From Salegentibacter mishustinae (GTDB lineage: Bacteria; Bacteroidota; Bacteroidia; Flavobacteriales; Flavobacteriaceae), in assembly GCF_002900095.1 (NCBI RefSeq), contig NZ_LLKN01000001.1:1-64000 (forward strand): a stretch of 64,000 bases of DNA, given 5' to 3'. Positions within the stretch are counted from its first letter, which is position 1. Every line of letters begins with the position of its first letter. Positions 23,676 through 33,882 of the stretch are shown piece after piece. The translations under genes were made by a program, and so were the position numbers. Below the pieces are notes generated by a model, which did not search any database, had not been told where the DNA came from, and worked only from the letters and a program-made list of their open reading frames with translations.

Positions 23676-26033
23676 ATGAAACAGTTATTTTTAATTTTAG
23701 CATTATGTATAAGCAGTTATACTGCAATGGCCAATGAACCCGTGGGCAAAATTTCGGGTTCTGTATTGGATGGCGACCTGGAAGAACCTATTCCCTACGC
23801 CACCATTAGTATTACCGATATGGAAGGCAACCTGGTTTCAGGAAACACTTCAGCAGCCGATGGTTCTTTCAGTATAGATAAAATCCCTAATGGCACTTAT
23901 ATGTTTAAAGTCCAATTTATGGGCTATAAACCTTTTTCTAAAGAAATTGAAATCACCAAAGACAACAAAACATACAACTTTGGTAATATCGAGTTAGAAC
24001 CAGATGTAGCAATGTTGGAGGGTGTTACGGTAGTTGCAGAACGTACTACCATAGAACAAAGAATTGACCGCAAAGTAATAAATGTTGGAAAAGATCTTAC
24101 TACTACGGGCGCCAGTGCTTCAGAAATAATGAATAATGTGCCTTCGGTGAATGTAGACCAGAACGGTAATATTGCACTTCGCGGAAATTCTAACGTACGT
24201 ATTCTTATAGACGGTAAGCCAACCAATATGGATCCGGCGCAACTCCTAAAACAAATCCCATCAACTTCTATAAAAACTATTGAATTGATCACCAATCCTT
24301 CAGCTAAATATAATCCTGAAGGAATGAGCGGGATCATTAATATTGTATTACATAAAAATGCCAAGGATGGTTTTAACGGGAATATTGACACGGGCGTAAC
24401 CATTGGTGAAAACACTCGCTATAACGCTTCGCTGGATATGAATTATAGAAAAGGAAAATTGAATTTCTACGGAAATTTCGGCACCCAGTTTGGAGATCGC
24501 AATAATCTTGGGCGAATCAATTTTACCGAAGATAATTACCGCCAGGCTTTCGATATCACCAATAGCAGAGAATCTTATTTATACAAGCTTGGGGTAGATT
24601 TTTACCTGAACGACAAAAATACGTTTTCGTTTTACACAAACCAGAACCATTATGATGGCGGACCTCTGGGGGCACTTAGGATAATTTATCCCACAAATCC
24701 CGAATTGAATTTAACGCAAAACCTTGATGCCAATTTCGACAATATTAATAGCACTTATAATTTTGCATACGACCGAAAATTTGAAAAAGAAGGGCATAAA
24801 ATTCTATTGGAACTAGATTATAATACTTTTGATGAAGATGAGAATTCAGTCTTTAACTTTGAAGGAGATACTAATGGTTTCACCGATTACCGTGATCATG
24901 TAAAAGAGACAAGAGAAAATATTATTGCAAACGTAGATTACGAAAATCCTCTTTCAGAAAATAGCAAACTGGAAGTTGGAGCCGAAGCGAGACTTTTAGA
25001 CACCGATAACGATTACACCACTACCAGTACTTTTCTTGACGCAGCTACTTATCAATATAAAAGAGATATTTATTCCTTTTACACTACTTACGGGCAAAAT
25101 TTCGAAAAATGGTCTTATCAGCTTGGTGCCAGGTTGGAGAATTTTAGCGTAGATGCAATCTACAATGGCGAAAATGTTTTTAGTGATGATTACTTCAATA
25201 TTTATCCCAGCGGATTCTTGAATTATACTCCAAGTGAAACAAATTCTTATCAATTAAGCTATAGCCGAAGAGTAGATCGTCCAGGTTTTGGGCAGGTTAG
25301 TCCTATTCGAGAGATTAGTACGCCAAGATTAACCGTATCGGGAAATCCTGAATTAGATCCGCAATTCACCAATTCCCTGGAGTTTAATTACACCCGAAAA
25401 TTTAACAAAAAAGGAAGTTTAACTGCCGGAGTATTCTTTAGAAATATTAATGATGAAATAAGCCAGGTTTTTGTAGAAGATCCCACCGAAGAAGGTTCGC
25501 TTCTTTTACAATTTGACAATTTTGAAGATAATAATGCTTATGGCCTGGAACTTGGAGCCAATTATAAATTCACCGACTGGTGGAGCACCAATACAAATTT
25601 AGACTTATACAGCCAGAAATTAAAGGGCGTGGTTGGCACCGAGTATTTAGAAACCGATAATACTGCCTGGACCTTTAGAACCAACCATAGTTTTAAAGCC
25701 ACCGATAAATTGACTTTTCAATTATTCGGATTCTATAGAAGCGAAGCCAAAAATCTGCAAATGGATATGGATCCAATGTATTTTATGAATTTAGGAGGCC
25801 GATATTCTTTCCTGGAAGGTAAAGCTACGCTTAGTCTTAATTTTAATGATGTTTTTGACACCCAGGAATTCAGCTTTACCAATGGAAGACCTTTACCTCA
25901 GGAAGGAAGGTTTAAAGGAGAAACCCAAAATGTATATGTAGGCTTTTCATATAGATTTGGTGGCGGAAAAAACAGAGCTCTAAAGAGAAAACAAAGAGAC
26001 GATAACGAAGCCGATGGCGGCGGAATGTTCTAA
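23676..26033 (+). CDS. TonB-dependent outer-membrane receptor with carboxypeptidase-regulatory-like N-domain
   Basis: This is an outer-membrane beta-barrel protein of 785 residues. It has a signal peptide (residues 1-19), a CarboxypepD_reg-like beta-sandwich (~24-110: GKISGSVLDGDLEEPIPYATISI) and a plug domain (~125-225: GASASEIMNNVPSVNVDQNGNIALRGNSNVRILIDGKP). The barrel runs to a Phe-rich end (YVGFSYRFGGGKNRALKRKQ) followed by a short basic tail. The architecture is the OMP_b-brl_3 type, smaller than SusC. No SusD partner or glycanase is adjacent, so it is not part of a recognisable polysaccharide locus; metal, peptide or siderophore uptake is possible. A long leader with a palindrome suggests regulation. 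Confidence 0.9.
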   Translation: MKQLFLILALCISSYTAMANEPVGKISGSVLDGDLEEPIPYATISITDMEGNLVSGNTSAADGSFSIDKIPNGTYMFKVQFMGYKPFSKEIEITKDNKTYNFGNIELEPDVAMLEGVTVVAERTTIEQRIDRKVINVGKDLTTTGASASEIMNNVPSVNVDQNGNIALRGNSNVRILIDGKPTNMDPAQLLKQIPSTSIKTIELITNPSAKYNPEGMSGIINIVLHKNAKDGFNGNIDTGVTIGENTRYNASLDMNYRKGKLNFYGNFGTQFGDRNNLGRINFTEDNYRQAFDITNSRESYLYKLGVDFYLNDKNTFSFYTNQNHYDGGPLGALRIIYPTNPELNLTQNLDANFDNINSTYNFAYDRKFEKEGHKILLELDYNTFDEDENSVFNFEGDTNGFTDYRDHVKETRENIIANVDYENPLSENSKLEVGAEARLLDTDNDYTTTSTFLDAATYQYKRDIYSFYTTYGQNFEKWSYQLGARLENFSVDAIYNGENVFSDDYFNIYPSGFLNYTPSETNSYQLSYSRRVDRPGFGQVSPIREISTPRLTVSGNPELDPQFTNSLEFNYTRKFNKKGSLTAGVFFRNINDEISQVFVEDPTEEGSLLLQFDNFEDNNAYGLELGANYKFTDWWSTNTNLDLYSQKLKGVVGTEYLETDNTAWTFRTNHSFKATDKLTFQLFGFYRSEAKNLQMDMDPMYFMNLGGRYSFLEGKATLSLNFNDVFDTQEFSFTNGRPLPQEGRFKGETQNVYVGFSYRFGGGKNRALKRKQRDDNEADGGGMF

Positions 26034-26075
26034 AAAAGAATTTAGATAGTTTGTAGTTTAGTTTAATTAGCTAAA

Positions 26076-26104
26076 AAAACCCGGTAGATGATACCGGGTT
26101 TTTT
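26076..26104. terminator. bidirectional terminator
   Basis: The stem AACCCGGTA (26078-26086) and TACCGGGTT (26092-26100) with a 5-base loop is flanked by A7 and T6 runs. It separates the convergent receptor and ABC-F genes. Confidence 0.88.
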
Positions 26105-26125
26105 ATCTTTATAATATAGGTTGTT

Positions 26126-27808
<1,683 letters not shown>

Positions 27809-27933
27809 CTAAAGATTAACGTTTTTATTATTCTTTTAACTCCCGGTTAACATCCCGGATATAGGGCTCTGGCTATATTTGCTCCTACTGCAATATTTAA
27901 CAGCATTCCAGGCCCTTAGTTCTTAAGATTTAC

Positions 27934-29352
27934 ATGAAATATTATCTACTTTTTTTTCTTATCGGAGTTATACTTTTTACCGGTTGCAAAGACTCTAAAA
28001 AAGACCAGAAAGGAACTTTTATTGGAGGTCAAATCATGAACCCCTACAATCCCTATTTTGTACTTTCTAAAGACAATAAAACCATTGATACACTTTTTTT
28101 AGATCAAAACAACCAGTTTGGGAAAAAGCTGGAAGATATAGAACCCGGAATTTATAGTTTTAAACATCCACCTGAAAACCAGATCATGTATTTGGAACCT
28201 GGAGATAGTGTTTTAGTATGGTTAAATACCATGCAATTTGACGAGTCGCTTAATTTTAGTGGTACGGGAGCGGCAAAGAGTAGTTTTTTACTCGATATGT
28301 TTCTTAATAATGAAAGGAACAATAATATGATGCTTTCCTATTATAAAATTAATCCTACCGAATTTGCCGAGATTACCGATTCCATAAAAAAATCACGAAA
28401 AAATAAATTAAAGGCTTTAAACGAGAAAGAGAAGTTTTCTGAATCGTTCCTGGAACTTGCCAATAATAGTATAGACTACGATTTCTACCACCTTAGAGAA
28501 CGCTATACTTTTTTAGTAAAAAAATACTACAACGAACTGGCCCAGCAAATTCCGGACGATTTTAATAGTTACAGAAAAGACCTGAACTTTAACGATACCC
28601 AATTAAAAGAATATTATGGATATCTAAATTTCATTGAAGACCATCTAAGAACCCTCTCTATTGAACGCTGCCTGGATGAGCTTGATACTAATTCTAATTG
28701 TTTTGAACTTCACTCTGTAGAAAATATCCAATACCGAATTAATCTTGCCGATTCTTTGATTGAGCAAAATGAGATCAAGAATATTTTTATAAACCGGCTG
28801 GCAATTCAAGGTCTTGTTTTCTCCAATAATGCTGAAAAGATCGATAGTATTTTAGGCATTCTTGACCGTATTAATTATAAGGGAGAGAACCTTCCTCATC
28901 TAAAACAAATGGCTACTATTCAAAAGAGGCTGCTACCCGGAAATAATATCGGTAATCTACCTCTAGTCTCCTTTGAAGACGAAATAGTTCGCTTAGAAGA
29001 TATTTCAAACAAAAAAATTGTTACGTATCACTGGTCTTTACAAGCACCCGAACATTATAAATGGCAGCATTCAATTATTGCCAATCTAAGAGAGAAATAC
29101 CCAGAACTGGAGTTTGTAGGAATAAACATTGATGAAGGTTCTAAACAGGCCTGGAGGAATACTGTGCAAGCCTATAATATGAATAAAAACAGGGAATATA
29201 AATTAAACTCCCCAGATATTAATATCAATTTACTCAAAAACTACCTCAATAAACTTATTTTCCTGGATACAAATGGTACCATAATTAACGGGAAAGCCCA
29301 GCTCAACACACCTAATTTTGAAAGGCAGATCCTGGAGTTTTTGAATGAATAA
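27934..29352 (+). CDS. thioredoxin-fold lipoprotein lacking the CxxC active site
   Basis: This lipoprotein of 472 residues has lipobox FTGC (Cys17). The N-terminal ~100 residues look like the beta-sandwich (DUF4369-like) that precedes many Bacteroidota TlpA proteins. A long helical middle follows. The C-terminal ~140 residues align with the TlpA/thioredoxin fold (IGNLPLVSFEDEIVRLEDISNKKIVTYHWS, then LREKYPELEFVGINIDEG). At the position of WCxxC it reads WSLQAPEHYKW, so both redox cysteines are gone. It probably has a binding or structural role rather than disulfide chemistry. TATATTTG at 27874-27881 is a candidate -7 box. Confidence 0.75.
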   Translation: MKYYLLFFLIGVILFTGCKDSKKDQKGTFIGGQIMNPYNPYFVLSKDNKTIDTLFLDQNNQFGKKLEDIEPGIYSFKHPPENQIMYLEPGDSVLVWLNTMQFDESLNFSGTGAAKSSFLLDMFLNNERNNNMMLSYYKINPTEFAEITDSIKKSRKNKLKALNEKEKFSESFLELANNSIDYDFYHLRERYTFLVKKYYNELAQQIPDDFNSYRKDLNFNDTQLKEYYGYLNFIEDHLRTLSIERCLDELDTNSNCFELHSVENIQYRINLADSLIEQNEIKNIFINRLAIQGLVFSNNAEKIDSILGILDRINYKGENLPHLKQMATIQKRLLPGNNIGNLPLVSFEDEIVRLEDISNKKIVTYHWSLQAPEHYKWQHSIIANLREKYPELEFVGINIDEGSKQAWRNTVQAYNMNKNREYKLNSPDININLLKNYLNKLIFLDTNGTIINGKAQLNTPNFERQILEFLNE

Positions 29353-29353
29353 A

Positions 29354-29475
29354 AAGGCTATTTAAAGGGTTCTTTAAATTTCTTGTCATCCTCAACTTTT
29401 TTCAGGATCTAAGATGTTAGAAGCTGAAATAAACTCAGGTTGACGCGAAATAATCAGTACTCTTCAAATAGCCTT
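29354..29475. terminator. nested hairpin between convergent genes (terminator-like outer stem)
   Basis: AAGGCTATTT (29354-29363) and AAATAGCCTT (29466-29475) are a perfect outer inverted repeat, with further partial pairing inwards (AAG.GT.CT). In its loop lies the imperfect palindrome 29385-29444. The outer arms look like a former bidirectional terminator, split by the inserted palindrome. Confidence 0.5.
29385..29444. repeat. imperfect palindromic repeat, copy 1
   Basis: The left arm starts GTCATCCTCAACTT and continues TTCAGGATCTAA; the right arm reads TTAGAAGCTGAAAT then ACTCAGGTTGAC. The arms pair over about 28 bases with a fixed mismatch, GGATC against AAGCT. The same element occurs at 61077-61154 in opposite orientation. 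It is a small non-coding dispersed element. Confidence 0.7.
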
Positions 29476-29500
29476 TCCGGAAAATCTTAAACAGAAAATC

Positions 29501-30157
29501 TTATTGATTTCCCTTCTTATAATCGGCAAGGAATTTCTCCAAACCAATATCTGTAAGTGGATGTTTTAGAAGACCTTCAATAGATGAAAGTGGCCCGGTC
29601 ATTACATCTGCACCTAATTTCGCACATTCTAATACGTGCATGGTGTGACGTACAGAAGCTGCAAGGATTTCGGTTTCAAAACCGTAGTTATCGTAAATCA
29701 GTCTAATTTCAGCAATAAGGTTAAGACCGTCGGTAGAAATATCATCTAAACGACCAATAAAAGGCGAAACGTAAGTAGCTCCCGCTTTAGCAGCCAACAA
29801 AGCCTGCCCTGCAGAAAACACTAGTGTACAGTTGGTTTTAATCCCATTATCACTAAAATATTTTATCGCTTTAATTCCTTCTTTAATCATAGGAACTTTT
29901 ACAATAATTTGCTCGTGCAATTCTGCCAGCTCCTCACCTTCTCTAACAATCCCATCAAAATCGGTTGCGATCACCTCAGCGCTAACATCTCCATCTACAA
30001 TATCACAAATCGCTTTATAATGCTTGTAAATATTATCTTTCCCGGTAATTCCTTCTTTCGCCATAAGAGACGGGTTGGTAGTAACACCATCTAAAACCCC
30101 AAGCTCCTGAGCCTCTCTTATTTGATCAAGATTAGCGGTATCAATAAAAAATTTCAT
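29501..30157 (-). CDS. tal: transaldolase (fructose-6-phosphate aldolase-like, short type)
   Basis: This is a 218-residue transaldolase of the short (TalC/FSA-like) class, moving dihydroxyacetone units in the non-oxidative pentose phosphate pathway. Family elements are [31 protein letters not shown] at the start, the Schiff-base lysine region [16 protein letters not shown], and [32 protein letters not shown]. The end ([32 protein letters not shown]) is complete. It is separated by 38 bases from the start-distal end of the SDR gene on the same strand, so they may be co-transcribed. Confidence 0.94.
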   Translation of the reverse strand: MKFFIDTANLDQIREAQELGVLDGVTTNPSLMAKEGITGKDNIYKHYKAICDIVDGDVSAEVIATDFDGIVREGEELAELHEQIIVKVPMIKEGIKAIKYFSDNGIKTNCTLVFSAGQALLAAKAGATYVSPFIGRLDDISTDGLNLIAEIRLIYDNYGFETEILAASVRHTMHVLECAKLGADVMTGPLSSIEGLLKHPLTDIGLEKFLADYKKGNQ

Positions 30158-30195
30158 AATCTATAGTTGTTTGTTATTATGTTGTGTTCGCAAAT

Positions 30196-31026
30196 TTATA
30201 ATTTATAATGCTTAAGCAGCATTTTTTCATAGACTTTATCAGGCAGAATTCGCTTTAAACCCACTGAAAATTTTTGAAGCGCCTCTCCTACTTTATAATG
30301 CCCACGAGGATCTTTTTCCTGAATAATTTTATGTACCGCTTTAGCCATAACAAATGGATCTTTCCCTGCATCTACATCTTCATTCATCAATTTCAGGGTA
30401 TTTCCATAAGGTTCTTTGTAAGGAGAATCTTCCAACACCGGTGCGTGATAACGTCCGGCTGCAATATTGGTAGCAAAATCACCCGGAGCCACGTTAGTCA
30501 TTTTTATATTAAAATCTTTTAATTCCATTCTAAAAGCCTCGGTAGTGAGTTCCAAAGCTCCTTTTGAAGCCGAATAAATTCCGCGGTAAGGCAAGCCCAT
30601 ATAACCGGCGATAGAAGTAATATTTATGATAAGTCCGCTGTTTTGTTTTCTCATTTCAGGCAAGACCGCTTTTATCACTTTTATAGGTCCAAAATAATTG
30701 GTTTCAAAAGCTTTTGCGATTTCTTCATCTGGAGTTTCCTCAATAGGCCCGGTGATACCTACTCCCGCGTTATTAATAAGCACATCAAGCTTACCTTCTT
30801 CAGCAATTATTTGTTTAATTGCAGCAGCAATAGTTTCTTTTTTGGTTACATCTAAAGCAACCATAGCAAAAGGTGGATGAGATATTTTTGCAGGATTTCG
30901 GCTGGTACCGTAAACTTTAAAATTATGTTTAGATAGATATTCGCCTATAGATTTTCCAATTCCGGAAGAAGCTCCGGTTATAAGCACTACTTTTTGAGGA
31001 GATGCATTTGTTTTCATAGGCTGCAA
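30196..31026 (-). CDS. short-chain dehydrogenase/reductase
   Basis: This is a classical SDR oxidoreductase of 276 residues. The NAD(P)-binding TGASSGIGKSI lies near residue 19, followed by NNAGVG (~86), the catalytic serine region IINITSIAGYMG (~138) and the Tyr-Lys pair in YRGIYSASKGALE (~155). The arginine after the nucleotide-binding strand (YGTSRNPAK) suggests NADP preference. The C-terminal extension (~225-276) is helical and may cap the active site. The substrate is unknown. The SRP RNA lies immediately upstream on the same strand. Confidence 0.92.
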   Translation of the reverse strand: MQPMKTNASPQKVVLITGASSGIGKSIGEYLSKHNFKVYGTSRNPAKISHPPFAMVALDVTKKETIAAAIKQIIAEEGKLDVLINNAGVGITGPIEETPDEEIAKAFETNYFGPIKVIKAVLPEMRKQNSGLIINITSIAGYMGLPYRGIYSASKGALELTTEAFRMELKDFNIKMTNVAPGDFATNIAAGRYHAPVLEDSPYKEPYGNTLKLMNEDVDAGKDPFVMAKAVHKIIQEKDPRGHYKVGEALQKFSVGLKRILPDKVYEKMLLKHYKL

Positions 31027-31065
31027 AGATGCGATAAAATTTAGAACCTTTTAGAAACAAAAAAT

Positions 31066-31159
31066 GGCAAGCACCCCACATCACACCGCTACGACCGCCT
31101 ACCCTTGCTGCGTTCCCGCCCTGGGGGATTCAGCAGGAGCTGGTTGTGTGGGACTTGCC
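31066..31159 (-). ncRNA. ffs: signal recognition particle RNA (4.5S-type)
   Basis: On the minus strand this 94-base RNA starts GGCAAGTCCCACACAACCAG and ends TGGGGTGCTTGCC, so its ends pair into a long rod. The apical part contains CAGGGCGGGAACGCAGCAAG followed by GGTAGGC. This is the SRP domain-IV asymmetric loop and GNRA-type tetraloop that bind Ffh. Size and structure match the small bacterial SRP RNA lacking the Alu domain. A strong promoter lies directly upstream, and ftsY is also in this window. Confidence 0.92.
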
Positions 31160-31163
31160 GCTG

Positions 31164-31193
31164 CAAATATACAATCTTTCCTACTTTGCGCAA
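31164..31193 (-). promoter_or_regulatory. promoter of SRP RNA
   Basis: On the minus strand TATATTTG (31171-31164) matches TAnnTTTG exactly. TTG (31193-31191) sits 19 bases upstream. The RNA begins 5 bases after the -7 box, as expected for a Bacteroidota promoter. Confidence 0.7.
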
Positions 31194-31247
31194 GTATTTT
31201 TTGAAGTGAATTAAGTATTTTAGCAAGGTATTTAATGCAAAGAATCA

Positions 31248-32315
31248 ATGAATAAATTTAAGTTCCTGTGCCTGTTATTATTAGGCCTAATTATTTTTTC
31301 CTGCGGAAGTAATTCTGATAAAAAAACTTCTTATTTTAGGTTGAAAACTGACGAAAATAAGACTGAATTTCAGCTTGGCGAGACGATTCAAGGCTCGATC
31401 GAAAACCTAAAAGACCGCCAAATAGATTCTATTCGCTTATTTTTTCAACAGAAATATTTAAAAACCCTAACCGCTAAAACTTCATTTTCAGTTTCTTTAG
31501 AAAACACAAAATTAGGACGTCAAAAATTGGAAGCCATCGTTTTTTCTGAAGGTGAAACCGATACTATTAGTGACGAACTAAAAATTTACAACAATAAAGC
31601 GCCCAAAGCTTATACCTATATAGTAGTTAAAGAGTATCCCCACGATAGCGAGGCGTATACTCAAGGTTTAGAATTTTACAAAGACACTTTATATGAAAGC
31701 ACCGGGCAATACGGAAATTCTTCCTTGAGAAAGCTTAATTTAGAAACCGGCGAAGTTTTAAATAAGATCAACCTGGATGATACTTATTTTGGGGAAGGAC
31801 TTACCATTCTTAACAACAAACTTTACCTGCTTACCTGGCGCGAAAAAGAAGGTTTGATCTATAACCTGGACACTTTTGAGCAAACCGGTACTTTTGGTTA
31901 TAACCAAAGTAAAGAAGGTTGGGGCCTATGTAATGATGGCGAAAAGCTTTATAAAAGTGATGGCACCGAAAAAATCTGGATCTTAGATGCAAAAACGCTT
32001 GCTGAAAAAGATTTTATACAAGTCGCTACAAACACTAAAATTTATTCGAAATTCAATGAGTTGGAATGGGTTGATGGGAAGATCTACGCCAACACTTACC
32101 AATTTCCCAGCGTTACTATTATCAATCCAGAAAATGGAGCGATAGAAGGAGTAATAGATTTTAGAGGGCTACGTGAACAACTATCAAACCTTCAAAGCCT
32201 TGATCCTCAAAATCATGTTTTAAACGGCATCGCCTACAATCCAAACACCCAAAAACTCTACGTGACCGGAAAAAACTGGGATACGATTTTTGAAGTTGAA
32301 ATAATAGAAAAATAA
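31248..32315 (+). CDS. glutaminyl-peptide cyclotransferase, lipoprotein
   Basis: This belongs to the beta-propeller glutaminyl cyclase family (plant-type, PF05096), which converts N-terminal glutamine to pyroglutamate. The lipoprotein signal ends in IFSC (Cys19), and a ~90-residue beta domain precedes the propeller. Diagnostic stretches are YPHDSEAYTQGLEF, ESTGQYGNSSLRKLNLETG, FGEGLTILNNKLYLLTW, LYKSDGTEKIWILDA and LNGIAYNPNTQKLYVTGKNW. It has 355 residues and is periplasmic or outer-membrane bound. Its stop overlaps the ATG of the thioesterase gene (TAATG), so the two are translationally coupled. Confidence 0.9.
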   Translation: MNKFKFLCLLLLGLIIFSCGSNSDKKTSYFRLKTDENKTEFQLGETIQGSIENLKDRQIDSIRLFFQQKYLKTLTAKTSFSVSLENTKLGRQKLEAIVFSEGETDTISDELKIYNNKAPKAYTYIVVKEYPHDSEAYTQGLEFYKDTLYESTGQYGNSSLRKLNLETGEVLNKINLDDTYFGEGLTILNNKLYLLTWREKEGLIYNLDTFEQTGTFGYNQSKEGWGLCNDGEKLYKSDGTEKIWILDAKTLAEKDFIQVATNTKIYSKFNELEWVDGKIYANTYQFPSVTIINPENGAIEGVIDFRGLREQLSNLQSLDPQNHVLNGIAYNPNTQKLYVTGKNWDTIFEVEIIEK

Positions 32316-32719
32316 TGGCTACCACTCCAGAAATATTTGAACAGAGTTTTTTAGTTGAGAAAAAACATTTAGACGAGCAAAACCACGTAAATAACGTTCA
32401 GTATGTGCAATGGGTTCAGGACGTGGCCAGAGCTCACTGGGAGGCCCGTGCTACTAAAGAGCAGAATGATAAATTTTTCTGGATCGTGGTAAAACATGAA
32501 ATTAGCTATAAACAACAGGCTTTTTTAGGAGATAAAATATTACTGCAAACCTATGTGGGTGAAACTTCTCACGTAAAATCTGTTCGGCACGTCATTATAA
32601 AAAATGCAGATAGCGGGAAAGTATTGGTTGAAGCAAAAACCACCTGGGCGCTTATGGACCAGGAAAAGAAGAAACCTGCAAAGATTTCAGAAGAATTAAA
32701 AAAGGTTTTTCAGCAATAG
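32315..32719 (+). CDS. acyl-CoA thioesterase (4HBT hot-dog family)
   Basis: This is a 134-residue hot-dog-fold thioesterase of the 4-hydroxybenzoyl-CoA thioesterase group. It contains the typical HLDEQNHVNNVQYVQWVQDVARAHWE (the Asp/Asn-His pair and the following helix), FFWIVVKHEISYKQQAFLGDKILL and TWALMDQEKKKPAKI. It hydrolyses acyl-CoA thioesters in the cytoplasm; chain-length preference is unknown. It overlaps the cyclotransferase gene by one base, so expression is coupled, though no metabolic link between the two is obvious. Confidence 0.9.
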   Translation: MATTPEIFEQSFLVEKKHLDEQNHVNNVQYVQWVQDVARAHWEARATKEQNDKFFWIVVKHEISYKQQAFLGDKILLQTYVGETSHVKSVRHVIIKNADSGKVLVEAKTTWALMDQEKKKPAKISEELKKVFQQ

Positions 32720-32837
32720 TATTTACCCCCAATACATTTGAAAATTATATAAATGAGGATTTCCGTAATTTTAAATGAATTTTTATATCTAACTTCAATA
32801 GTTCAAAATTCAACCTTTTAAATAATAAAATTATAGT

Positions 32838-33281
32838 ATGAAATTAATATTTACCTCCCTTTTTTTGATGATTACGTTATCTTCTTTTAGTCAACTTAAG
32901 GTCGTTGATATGCCCGAAGAGGAAAATATTGGAAAAGTAAAAAACATGTTTGGAACCTTCTTTGAAAGTTATAAACAAGGTGAATTTTTTACAATTATGT
33001 ATAAGGATATGAATTATGACCAGATAGTTGAGTATAAAAGTTTCCAAATGAATGAAGAATCGTTTAATGAGCTATATGAATTAATAGTAAAAAAATGGGA
33101 AAACCCTCCATCTGACTCTATTATGATTGAATTAAAAGAGAGTTTTATTTGGTTAGATTTTAAGAGAGCTCTAGGCATAACAAACTTAATTATTAGGCAC
33201 GCACCATCAAAGAATGCTAATGTTTATGGCAGGTCGGCAGCTCTTACTGAAAAGAAAGTAAAAAAACTCTTTGGAAAGTAA
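32838..33281 (+). CDS. exported protein of unknown function
   Basis: I do not recognise this 147-residue protein. It has a signal peptide (MKLIFTSLFLMITLSSFSQ, cut after Gln19 is likely) and no lipobox. The mature protein alternates helices and strands, with many lysines and glutamates, and ends KKVKKLFGK. It contains no cysteine. It is followed 25 bases later by another unknown gene on the same strand. The two share a high A+T content compared with the neighbouring cyclotransferase and glyA, and may be a small accessory insertion. Confidence 0.6.
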   Translation: MKLIFTSLFLMITLSSFSQLKVVDMPEEENIGKVKNMFGTFFESYKQGEFFTIMYKDMNYDQIVEYKSFQMNEESFNELYELIVKKWENPPSDSIMIELKESFIWLDFKRALGITNLIIRHAPSKNANVYGRSAALTEKKVKKLFGK

Positions 33282-33306
33282 CCTCTACAGTTAAAATATA
33301 AATATC

Positions 33307-33648
33307 ATGTACTGGGAATTAACATTTTCAATTTTAGCTTTTATAATTTCTTGCTTTTCATTATTCATTTCAATAATTCATTTTAGAAGAAAAAGAAAAG
33401 ATGATTTATTTAAATTAAGATTTGAATTTTATAAAAAAATTTCGAATGCTTGGACTTCTACGTATAACAAAAATAATTCAGAATTTGATATCGTTGATCT
33501 GACTCCAGTAGCAGAGGAAGCGGAATTTCTTTTTGGAAAAGATATTCAAAAACATATTTTATCCTTAGAAAATAAAAGAGCAAAACACGATTTATTCCCA
33601 GACGATAACTTCAGTGAACCTTTTCGGAAATATCTAAAATTAAGATAA
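33307..33648 (+). CDS. small membrane-anchored protein of unknown function
   Basis: This 113-residue protein has one N-terminal transmembrane segment (residues 3-27, LTFSILAFIISCFSLFISIIHF). The basic stop-transfer FRRKRKDD follows, so the ~80-residue remainder faces the cytoplasm. The soluble part is helical and charged (LKLRFEFYKKISNAWTSTYNK, VAEEAEFLFGKDIQKHILSLENKRAKHDLF). I see no domain I can name. It is likely co-transcribed with the preceding unknown gene. A perfect GGAAAATTTT/AAAATTTTCC inverted repeat 12 bases after the stop (33660-33682) may end the transcript. Confidence 0.55.
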   Translation: MYWELTFSILAFIISCFSLFISIIHFRRKRKDDLFKLRFEFYKKISNAWTSTYNKNNSEFDIVDLTPVAEEAEFLFGKDIQKHILSLENKRAKHDLFPDDNFSEPFRKYLKLR

Positions 33649-33659
33649 TTGGAAGTTTA

Positions 33660-33682
33660 GGAAAATTTTCAAAAAATTTTCC
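33660..33682 (+). terminator. possible A/T-rich terminator
   Basis: GGAAAATTTT (33660-33669) and AAAATTTTCC (33673-33682) pair perfectly, but no T-run follows, so function as a terminator is uncertain. Confidence 0.35.
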
Positions 33683-33824
33683 AATTGCAACCTTATCATT
33701 ATTCCATAATGACGATTTAAATACTTCGAGACCTGCTTCGAAATCTAAAACTTCTATTTAATGACCCGTGTATTTGCTGAAAGGCAGTTTACTTACCAAA
33801 AGTTTAAGAAACAAACATAATATT

Positions 33825-33866
33825 TTGTTTAATGTTTTTAATTAAACAATAAACATTTATATCTTT
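33825..33866 (+). promoter_or_regulatory. promoter and palindromic operator candidate of DoxX-like gene
   Basis: TTGTTTAAT (33825-33833) and ATTAAACAA (33841-33849) are perfect 9-base inverted repeats with a 7-base spacer. They overlap the region where a -33 element would be for the -7-like TATCTTTA at 33859-33866. The layout suggests repression by a dimeric regulator; this is inference. Confidence 0.45.
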
Positions 33867-33882
33867 AGTTAAAACTTAAACT

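Noticed and set aside
23924-24415. 163-codon open frame antisense to the TonB receptor
   Set aside because: It lies wholly inside a well-supported receptor gene, has no domain and no promoter; a shadow frame.
32752-32820. 22-codon open frame upstream of the unknown exported protein
   Set aside because: Too short and without coupling to the next gene; likely chance in A/T-rich DNA.
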